Part shown: positions 58,187 to 64,000 of the stretch, in pieces | Layout: the number at the start of each line of letters is the position of its first letter | Position numbering within the stretch: the stretch's first letter is position 1 | Assembly: GCF_030814115.1 (NCBI RefSeq) | Contig: NZ_JAUSUP010000004.1 | Location: 1-64,000 of the forward strand | Origin: Alkalibacillus filiformis | GTDB taxonomy: Bacteria > Bacillota > Bacilli > Bacillales > Alkalibacillaceae | Direction: 5' to 3' | DNA length: 64,000 nt | Position numbers and translations under genes: made by a program | The notes under the pieces: generated by a model | Database searches by the model: none | Told to the model about the DNA's origin: nothing | What the model saw: the letters and a program-made list of their open reading frames with translations, nothing else

Positions 58187-58853
58187 ACGTGCCACGAATG
58201 ACATCTCGGTAAGTATAAAAATCTCCTTCTACCACGTCGTCACCAAGCTTAATTGGAAGCGACTCTTTAAACAGAGGACCATCGACAACAAAAGTGTGGA
58301 ATTCACCGTTTTCCCCGCAAACATCAACATGATTAGGCAACTCACTTATTGTTTCACGGTCTAGATACGCTCCTAAAAACTTATCCGGAACGCGCGACGG
58401 ATCAATTGTCGTAATCAATGTCTGATATCCTAACTGTAAAAATTCCTCGATCAACTCATTAGTTGGCTCTTGCCATAACGGAAAAATAGCTTCTAAGTCT
58501 ATACCTCCTAATTGTTGCTCTCGAAAAGCTTTCACATCAGCTAAATTGATATCACCATATACAATGTGGGTAACGCCATCAGCTTCAGCTTCTTTTAAAG
58601 CATTAATCATCGCTTCGTTGTACTGTTCATTAGATGGTGATTCAGGTAAATAGATTTTCTGTAACGGAAGATTCAAAGCTTCCGATTGCATTTCTAAAAG
58701 TTCCTCACGATTGCCGTGCACACTTGTACGGTTGTATGCTTCGTTAACTGTCGTTATTAGACAATCAACAATAACATCATCTCGCTGCATAATGCGATGC
58801 AACGCCAACATAGAATCCTTACCACCACTATGGGATACTGCTACACGTTTCAT
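58185..58853 (-). CDS. Dph6-related ATP-pyrophosphatase (PP-loop) protein
   Basis: 222-aa adenine-nucleotide alpha-hydrolase of the diphthine-ammonia-ligase-like family. The PP-loop SHSGGKDSMLAL is at the N terminus; the family-specific VCGENGEFHTFVVDGPLF is near residue 190. Bacteria lack diphthamide, so the reaction must be another ATP-dependent amidation or similar. AGGAGG lies 7 nt before the ATG at 58853; the TTG at 58859 is too close to it. Confidence 0.88.
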   Translation of the reverse strand: MKRVAVSHSGGKDSMLALHRIMQRDDVIVDCLITTVNEAYNRTSVHGNREELLEMQSEALNLPLQKIYLPESPSNEQYNEAMINALKEAEADGVTHIVYGDINLADVKAFREQQLGGIDLEAIFPLWQEPTNELIEEFLQLGYQTLITTIDPSRVPDKFLGAYLDRETISELPNHVDVCGENGEFHTFVVDGPLFKESLPIKLGDDVVEGDFYTYRDVIRGT

Positions 58854-58952
58854 TTTCAAACCTCCTAGCTAACTATAATACTATCATTTCAGTTAAATAA
58901 TAGTAAATTATGTTAAAATAGTACTGTAATTTTGAAAAGGTAGGGGAGAGTC

Positions 58953-59891
58953 GTGTCCTATAAAATATTGCTGAAACTAACCATTTTAAGTTTAATAGCA
59001 CTAGTTTTAATCGGTTGTGATGAAAAATTAACTGTCGATGATGTTGAAATTCCTGAAAAAAGTGAAGCCTTCTTTTGGGAAGCTGAGCATAATGATAAAA
59101 CGATTTACTTCTTAGGAACAGTGCATGCAGGTCATGAAGATATGTATCCGATGCGTGATGAGATTGAAGATGCTTTAAATGAAGTGGATTTACTTTTAAG
59201 TGAATATAATGAGTCGAATTATGAAATACAATCTGAATATGAAGAGATAAGAAGAAATTATAGATATTTACCGAGTGGTGAGCAGTTATCGGACTATTTA
59301 AACGACGAAAATATGGATGTAGTTAGAGAAATTGAAACAAATCTTAACATCCCTTTTTTCGCTTTAAATTCAATGAAGCCTTGGGCTGTAGAGCAGATGT
59401 ATGAGTTTTTATTATTAGAAGGGTATTCTGATTATACGTATGAAGATGGAGTAGAAGGCTACATTTATAATCGTGTTTTGGATCAAGCTGAAGGCATGGC
59501 TTTAGAAGATTACGAGACAAGTTTAAAAGCTGTGCGTGATCGGGACATGGATTATCAAATTTACTTCCTAGAACAGACACTAAACTATTCGCAAGAAGAT
59601 ATCGAGGAATACTTGGAATCTGTAATCACAGCTTGGCGTACTGGAGAAGAGTCCCTTACCAATACTGATCGCAAAGTTAGCGAAGACGCAGAGTCAAAAG
59701 AAATAGAAGAAACTTATATTGAAGAGATACTATTCAATCGTGATATACTAATGGCGAAGAAGATTGATGAAGTCGTTCACAATCATGAAGCAGACACAAT
59801 CATGGTTGCGGCTGGTTTTGCCCACTTCTTCGGACCTGGCAATATTCTTGAATTACTTGAGGAAAAAGGATATGAGATCGAACGTAGATAA
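58953..59891 (+). CDS. TraB/GumN family lipoprotein
   Basis: 312 aa. Signal peptide with lipobox LIGC, then the TraB/GumN fold: YFLGTVHAGHEDMYPM at the start (conserved GTxH) and RDILMAKKID plus MVAAGFAHFFGPGNILELL at the end. The conserved His and Glu residues suggest a metal-dependent hydrolase of the erythromycin-esterase/Tiki type. GTG start after GGGGAGAG. In PrgY relatives the role is pheromone degradation, worth noting beside CamS and the PapR-like peptide. Confidence 0.82.
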   Translation: MSYKILLKLTILSLIALVLIGCDEKLTVDDVEIPEKSEAFFWEAEHNDKTIYFLGTVHAGHEDMYPMRDEIEDALNEVDLLLSEYNESNYEIQSEYEEIRRNYRYLPSGEQLSDYLNDENMDVVREIETNLNIPFFALNSMKPWAVEQMYEFLLLEGYSDYTYEDGVEGYIYNRVLDQAEGMALEDYETSLKAVRDRDMDYQIYFLEQTLNYSQEDIEEYLESVITAWRTGEESLTNTDRKVSEDAESKEIEETYIEEILFNRDILMAKKIDEVVHNHEADTIMVAAGFAHFFGPGNILELLEEKGYEIERR

Positions 59892-60009
59892 AATTTACTG
59901 AAAGGCGTGTTACAGTTCGAGACATAAATATTCTAGTTTTCTAGAAAGGTTAATTGCTCGTATATTAGATTTAAATATTTTAACGTTTTCCATTGCGCTT
60001 ATATTTTTC

Positions 60010-60330
60010 ATGATGACGGGTAACTTCTCGATTGATTGGAGAAATGGTGCTACATGGGAAGTTATTTATATATTGTACTTAGTTATCACACCCGTCCTTT
60101 GGTCTGGGTATGTGATTGGAAAACGCATATGCAAAATAAAACTAAAAAGAACAGATGGCGATGACGTCACGTTATCAAACACTTTGTTACGAGAAGTGGT
60201 TGGTTTTCATTTAGTAGGGATTGTAACTCTTGGTGTCTCTTTAATTGTTAGTGTTTTTATGGTCATATTTAGAGAAGATAAAAGGGCAATACACGACTTA
60301 ATTGGTGGAACTTATGTCGGTAAACCATAA
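60010..60330 (+). CDS. RDD family membrane protein, start uncertain
   Basis: From the ATG at 60010 the protein has 106 aa ending in the RDD motif AIHDLIGGTYV. The same frame is open back to 59902 and encodes YSSFLERLIARILDLNILTF, which is the missing first helix with the expected R...D pair, yet no ATG, GTG or TTG lies there in frame. Either an unusual start codon is used or a frameshift or lost start has damaged the gene. The full domain would be about 135-140 aa. Confidence 0.65.
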   Translation: MMTGNFSIDWRNGATWEVIYILYLVITPVLWSGYVIGKRICKIKLKRTDGDDVTLSNTLLREVVGFHLVGIVTLGVSLIVSVFMVIFREDKRAIHDLIGGTYVGKP

Positions 60331-60336
60331 TAATGG

Positions 60337-60359
60337 AGCACATTCCATATAGGAGTGTG
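60337..60359. terminator. Hairpin between convergent genes
   Basis: GCACATTCC / GGAGTGTGC stem; no strong T run, so weak as a terminator. Confidence 0.4.
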
Positions 60360-60368
60360 CACAAACTT

Positions 60369-61733
60369 TTAGTCGAATTCCTTGATCATGGTCTCGTACC
60401 AATCTCCGTTGACCTCTTCGTTGAAACGACTAAGGAACGTTTTGAGATTTGTTAAAACTTCTTCCTCATCGGGAATCTCGTTTATAATCTCCTGTTGTGA
60501 ATACATATGCTCGCCTTTAATGACATAATGGATGTCTTTTGTATGCTTAATATTATCTAGTGGATTTGCATTTAATATAACAAGGTCTGCTTGTTTGTTT
60601 GGTTGAATCGCCCCAATATGACTTAATCCAATTGATTCAGAAGCTTCAATCGTTGCAGCGCGCAATGCTTGAAGAGGAGAAAAGCCATTTTCCACAAATA
60701 ATTCTAATTCACGATGCAAAGCTAATCCAGGCCACGTGTAAATGCCTGCAGGTGTGTCTGTCCCTGCCACGATTTTTCCGCCCAAGTCCGCATACATCTT
60801 TGCAATTCTCTGATTCATTTTGCTTTGAATGCCTAAAGGTTGAAGGGCAGCTTCATGTTGACTAATTGCTTGCCATTGATTTAATAGGCTTGAGTGACTT
60901 TCTATGGCTCTGATTAAAGAGTGTTCAGGTTTCCAATAGTTCGGATAGTCTTTCATTTGGTCAAAGAGAATCATAGTCGGGCATAAAATGACGTCATAGT
61001 TTAGTAGTTTTTCACAAATGTAACGAATAGCTTCTTCATCAGGTTGATCAAAAGGAATAGAGTCCCAGCGTGATTGTTCAGCATTCATCGACCATTTCGG
61101 ATAAATGGATTGAAGAATCCCAGAAGCATGCTCGAACCATTTGACACCTAGTTTTGCTGCTGTAAGGGCATCTACATCATTAGAGTGAACCAAGTCACAA
61201 CTAACGTCGAGGTTGAATTTCTTAGCTTCGTTCACAGCGTGTGCTATTAAATGCCTAGGCAGTCTACCGTATACTTTAATAAATTTAGCTCCTGCCTTTG
61301 CTTGCCTTTCAATCTCACGTGTCACTTCTTCTTCCTTTGTAACATTAAGATTCCAAGGACTTGTGTCACCCCATAAGCCAGGAGTACCGTCAATAATTCG
61401 ATCAGTAGAATAAACATGAGGTGTAGGAGAGTCTTTTCTGGCTCGAATTAGAGTGTCTAATTCATGTACATTCCCCCCAGTATTACGAACAGTCGTCACA
61501 CCAGCAGCAACAAAATACGGAGCATACCCTTCTTTAATATGAACATGCATATCAATTAAACCTGGTATTATATAATGTCCTTGGAAATCAACATTTTTTG
61601 CGCCGCTAACAGACTTTCCTGGCTCTACAATTGTTTCGATTTTCCCTTCTTTAATCTCAATGTCTTGATAGTTAAAATCATCAATATCAAAGTCTAAAAC
61701 TTGTGCCCCTCGAATAACGTAATGTTGAGTCAT
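60369..61733 (-). CDS. Amidohydrolase (imidazolonepropionase-like)
   Basis: 454-aa metal-dependent hydrolase. The HxH metal motif is GLIDMHVHIKEGY near residue 60; VKWFEHASG and VAGTDTPAGIYTW provide further His/Asp ligands. It belongs to the broad group that includes imidazolonepropionase and Xaa-Pro dipeptidase-like amidohydrolases, so the substrate is open. The ATG at 61733 is 7 nt after GGGGG; the ATG six bases upstream is too close. It is divergent from an Rgg regulator. Confidence 0.85.
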   Translation of the reverse strand: MTQHYVIRGAQVLDFDIDDFNYQDIEIKEGKIETIVEPGKSVSGAKNVDFQGHYIIPGLIDMHVHIKEGYAPYFVAAGVTTVRNTGGNVHELDTLIRARKDSPTPHVYSTDRIIDGTPGLWGDTSPWNLNVTKEEEVTREIERQAKAGAKFIKVYGRLPRHLIAHAVNEAKKFNLDVSCDLVHSNDVDALTAAKLGVKWFEHASGILQSIYPKWSMNAEQSRWDSIPFDQPDEEAIRYICEKLLNYDVILCPTMILFDQMKDYPNYWKPEHSLIRAIESHSSLLNQWQAISQHEAALQPLGIQSKMNQRIAKMYADLGGKIVAGTDTPAGIYTWPGLALHRELELFVENGFSPLQALRAATIEASESIGLSHIGAIQPNKQADLVILNANPLDNIKHTKDIHYVIKGEHMYSQQEIINEIPDEEEVLTNLKTFLSRFNEEVNGDWYETMIKEFD

Positions 61734-61820
61734 ACGCATTCCCCCTTTTTATTTAGTGTAAATATAATAAAAGAGAGGGATGTTATAATTTTCATATAGT
61801 GGAATTAGGAGTGAAAAAAT

Positions 61821-62696
61821 ATGAACTACGGCCAAACGTTTTGCGATTTAAGGGAAAATAAAGGGTATACACTGAAGGAAGTATCAGAAGGTATTGTTTC
61901 TGTTTCGTTTTTATCGAAATTTGAAAGAGGCGAATCTGAGATTTCAATCCAGCACATACACGCTTTATTAGACCGTTTGAGAGTGACTTTCGAGGAATTT
62001 CTGTATTTTCATAACAACAATCAACCTTCTGAGTTTGAAGCTTTTTTCAATCAAGCTCATGAACTTTACTTAAAAAGAGATCTAAAAAGTCTACAAAAAT
62101 TGTATGAAGAACAAATGGCGTTATGGGAGAAGTACAAAGTGAAGCCATATCGATGTCAGGCTGTCTTATTAAAAATCTATGAAAATATAATTAGGGATAA
62201 AATGATTGATGACGAACGAGATGGTCTAAAAGAATTAATTGATTATTTATTTAATGTTGAAGTTTGGACACTGTACGAACTACGACTATACAGTAAAACA
62301 ATTCTTGTACTAGATGAGAAGATGATTGAAACACTTTCTAAAACAGCTTATAAGAAAAGTAAACAAGGTTTGCCGAAAGTAAGGGAAACAGTGAACAATA
62401 TTTTGCTGAATACGATTGTGTACTTAATAGGTCCAGTAAACCAACCTAAAAAACTAGTGAACGAACAATCCATTCAATACTTCTTTGAAACGGTAGAGGG
62501 GAATTGTTTAGAAACAGATCTATTATTAAAAACGAACATTATGCAGTTAAAAGGAATGTATGAAGTGAAGAAAGGTAATCGAGATGATGGCTTGGAAATG
62601 GTGAACCGGGCAATAGAAGTGTTTAAAGACTTACAAGCTCCACATTTAGCAAAAGATGCCGAGCGTTATTTAAGCTTAATGTTAAAGTGCCGGTAA
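61821..62696 (+). CDS. Rgg/GadR/MutR family transcriptional regulator
   Basis: 291 aa: an XRE helix-turn-helix (about residues 5-60; TLKEVSEGIVSVSFLSKFERG) and a helical repeat domain that in Rgg proteins binds short peptides. AGGAGTG lies before the ATG. It is divergent from an amidohydrolase gene, 87 bp apart, and may regulate it. I found no SHP-like short peptide gene next to it. Rgg proteins of Bacillaceae are poorly studied. Confidence 0.85.
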   Translation: MNYGQTFCDLRENKGYTLKEVSEGIVSVSFLSKFERGESEISIQHIHALLDRLRVTFEEFLYFHNNNQPSEFEAFFNQAHELYLKRDLKSLQKLYEEQMALWEKYKVKPYRCQAVLLKIYENIIRDKMIDDERDGLKELIDYLFNVEVWTLYELRLYSKTILVLDEKMIETLSKTAYKKSKQGLPKVRETVNNILLNTIVYLIGPVNQPKKLVNEQSIQYFFETVEGNCLETDLLLKTNIMQLKGMYEVKKGNRDDGLEMVNRAIEVFKDLQAPHLAKDAERYLSLMLKCR

Positions 62697-62787
62697 GTAG
62701 TAGTTTAGTTTCAGTTTAAAAGTCTTAATTTTAAAATAATACTAAACTTTTAGTCGGAATAGTGTTATGATACTTATTGATTGTATA

Positions 62788-62821
62788 TAAAAAGCAACGG
62801 GTGTTTAACCCGTTGCTTTTA
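62788..62821. terminator. Bidirectional terminator between rgg and the PlcR-like gene
   Basis: AAAAGCAACGGGT / ACCCGTTGCTTTT perfect stem. Confidence 0.9.
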
Positions 62822-63700
62822 AACAGATTCGTGTTCTTGAAAGGTTTGGATGTCGTGCTCAATGATCTTGGAAAGGTTATCCTTGCCTTCTAGTTCAAAT
62901 AAAAATTTCGCTTTTTTCCAGTAGTCTATACCTTTTTCGGTTTTTCCTTGCATTAATAAGTTACGACCAATTTGGTAATGAAATTCTGCAAATGTAAATA
63001 AGTCTTCATACTCACGACAGTATGATAAACCTTGATAACAAACTTCTAAGGATTTATTAACTTCATGCAAATCACTATACACCTTTGCAAGATTATATCT
63101 AACTTTTGCAGTAATTCTTTTATCTTTAAGGTTAGTAAATTGGTTTATTAAATCATAAGCTTGTTCATGGTAGTCTTTTGATTCATTCAACAAGCCTTCA
63201 TCACGATACATAATCCCTAAACTATTTAAAATTTGAATATTTATCTCGGCAGAAAACCTGTCGAAAGAAGATAATGTTAAACAGTCTTTTAAGGTGTTAA
63301 CAGCTGCATCGAAATCATTGTGGAGATAGTATTCAGCCATAGAGCGGTGCCACATTAGAGACCGATGTTCTGGTTGAGATTTAAACAGTGGGTTTTTCAT
63401 CTCGGTTTTTACAATGTCTTCTATTGTTTCATAGTCACGGTTTCTTCTAGCTTTTTCAAGTTGCGACCAAACTTCATTTAGGTAGTCTTCGCGTTCGCTG
63501 TCTGAATCCGATAAAAAATAAGTAATGTAAACACCCAATTTATCAGCAATCCCTTTCAAGGTCATATACGATGGCTGATGTTGATCGCGTTCTATTCTAC
63601 TAAGTTCAGATTGTGAACAAACTCCATTGGCAAGGCCTGCTTGTGAAACATCTAGTCGTTTCCGCAGATCTTTAATTTTTTCTCCTAGTGATAAATTCAT
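62819..63700 (-). CDS. PlcR-like RNPP quorum-sensing transcriptional activator
   Basis: 293 aa. An N-terminal XRE helix-turn-helix (LGEKIKDLRK, then CSQSELSRIERDQHQPSYMT) is followed by about five TPR repeats, with KVRYNLAKVYSDLHEVNKSL matching the PlcR TPR core. Length and layout are those of B. cereus PlcR (about 285 aa). AGGGAGAG precedes the ATG at 63700; the longer frame reads through its own promoter. A palindrome at 63716-63731 and a divergent propeptide gene at 63874 complete a peptide-pheromone circuit. Confidence 0.85.
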   Translation of the reverse strand: MNLSLGEKIKDLRKRLDVSQAGLANGVCSQSELSRIERDQHQPSYMTLKGIADKLGVYITYFLSDSDSEREDYLNEVWSQLEKARRNRDYETIEDIVKTEMKNPLFKSQPEHRSLMWHRSMAEYYLHNDFDAAVNTLKDCLTLSSFDRFSAEINIQILNSLGIMYRDEGLLNESKDYHEQAYDLINQFTNLKDKRITAKVRYNLAKVYSDLHEVNKSLEVCYQGLSYCREYEDLFTFAEFHYQIGRNLLMQGKTEKGIDYWKKAKFLFELEGKDNLSKIIEHDIQTFQEHESV

Positions 63701-63715
63701 GGTTCTCTCCCTTTT

Positions 63716-63731
63716 TATGCAAAAACGCATA
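63716..63731. promoter_or_regulatory. PlcR-box-like palindrome
   Basis: TATGCAAAAACGCATA. The PlcR box consensus is TATGNAN4TNCATA; only one position differs (C for T). It lies 16 bp upstream of the regulator start, downstream of its predicted promoter, which would fit autoregulation. Confidence 0.6.
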
Positions 63732-63788
63732 TTTTTTTTAAAAAAGCATGCAAATGAGTGAATATTATGTATAGAACTCTTCAAACCT

Positions 63789-63817
63789 ATTATAGTCATC
63801 TTTTAAGCGTTTTTACA
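63789..63817 (-). promoter_or_regulatory. Promoter of the PlcR-like gene
   Basis: On the minus strand, TGTAAA, 17-bp spacer, TATAAT. Its -35 occupies the same bases as that of the divergent promoter. Confidence 0.5.
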
Positions 63818-63840
63818 AATCTCTTGTCAACGTAGATAAT
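63812..63840 (+). promoter_or_regulatory. Promoter of the propeptide gene
   Basis: TTTACA, 17-bp spacer, GATAAT; each box has one change from consensus. Confidence 0.6.
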
Positions 63841-63873
63841 GTACATAGATTGATTGAGGGAGGTGTAGAAACG

Positions 63874-63993
63874 ATGAAAAAGTTATTAGTCCTAACTATT
63901 CTTCTAGGTGCTATTTTCGGTCTTACCCCAACTGAAACAGCAGTAGAAGATAGTGAACCAGTTACTGTATTAGATTTACCTGGTTTACACTAA
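63874..63993 (+). CDS. PapR-like quorum-sensing propeptide
   Basis: 39 codons with GGAGGTG upstream. MKKLLVLTILLGAIFGL is a Sec signal; an acidic linker (ETAVEDSEP) leads to the C terminus TVLDLPGLH. B. cereus PapR (48 aa) has the same plan: MKKLL signal, a TALE-S-like linker, and a C-terminal pheromone ADLPFEF, so DLP is shared at the same place. Predicted: secretion, extracellular trimming to a C-terminal hepta- or octapeptide, import by an oligopeptide permease, and binding to the TPR domain of the divergent regulator. Confidence 0.8.
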   Translation: MKKLLVLTILLGAIFGLTPTETAVEDSEPVTVLDLPGLH

Positions 63994-64000
63994 TTTGTTG

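Noticed and set aside
62697-62787. SHP-like peptide gene downstream of rgg
   Set aside because: Only a 7-codon frame without a ribosome-binding site is present.

Overview
The window is a chromosomal segment of a low-GC Gram-positive bacterium of the family Bacillaceae, most likely a halophilic or halotolerant relative of Halobacillus, Alkalibacillus or Piscibacillus. This rests on long stretches with Bacillus subtilis gene order (thiL-tsaE-tsaB-rimI-tsaD-ydiF-rex, ydiK-ydiL-groES-groEL, the yeaC-yeaD-yebA-like trio then pbuG, yebE-yebG, yerA-yerB-yerC, pcrB-pcrA-ligA-yerH/camS), on acidic proteins, and on a choline-to-glycine-betaine operon. Genus is an inference.

Layout. 1-13992: end of a tRNA cluster (fMet, Asp), the tRNA t6A-modification operon, a DnaA-box cluster between tsaD and ydiF, rex, an MFS pump, an SRAP protein, a Na+/alanine symporter, YdiK, the YdiL protease, and the CIRCE-controlled groESL operon. 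13974-19108: a decayed integrative element inserted in the 3' end of groEL, bounded by an 18-bp direct repeat, holding an integrase remnant, a DinB-like protein, small lipoproteins and membrane proteins, and several gene fragments including a piece of recQ. 19109-30869: the displaced groEL downstream region, a membrane protein, recQ, betA-betB, guanine riboswitch-xpt-purine permease, and rlmCD. 30870-38921: a DUF378 protein, a tiny Cys protein, MoxR-DUF58-transglutaminase operon, guanine riboswitch-pbuG, an Hsp20-like protein and yebE-yebG. 39191-47740: yerA-yerB-yerC, a fluoride channel pair, M-box-controlled mgtE, T-box-controlled glyS. 47845-55806: pcrB-pcrA-ligA-camS and rocA. 55807-64000: SLAP-domain protein, membrane and FAD proteins, a Dph6-like ATPase, a TraB/GumN lipoprotein, an RDD protein, an amidohydrolase, an Rgg-type regulator and, at the right edge, a PlcR-like regulator divergent from a 39-codon secreted propeptide.

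The strongest candidates for undescribed biology are: (1) the PlcR/PapR-like quorum-sensing pair at 62819-63993, with a propeptide ending in LDLPGLH, a PlcR-box-like palindrome and back-to-back promoters; (2) a probable acidic/proline leader peptide (MDPE...) with a perfect Shine-Dalgarno, placed between the Mg2+ riboswitch terminator and mgtE; (3) the groEL-3'-end integrative element with recognisable attL/attR; (4) four mosaic palindromic repeats of about 150-250 bp; (5) three ~20-21-bp tandem-repeat arrays, each sitting exactly between convergent genes.

Starts were re-chosen by Shine-Dalgarno position where the longest open frame began upstream of it.
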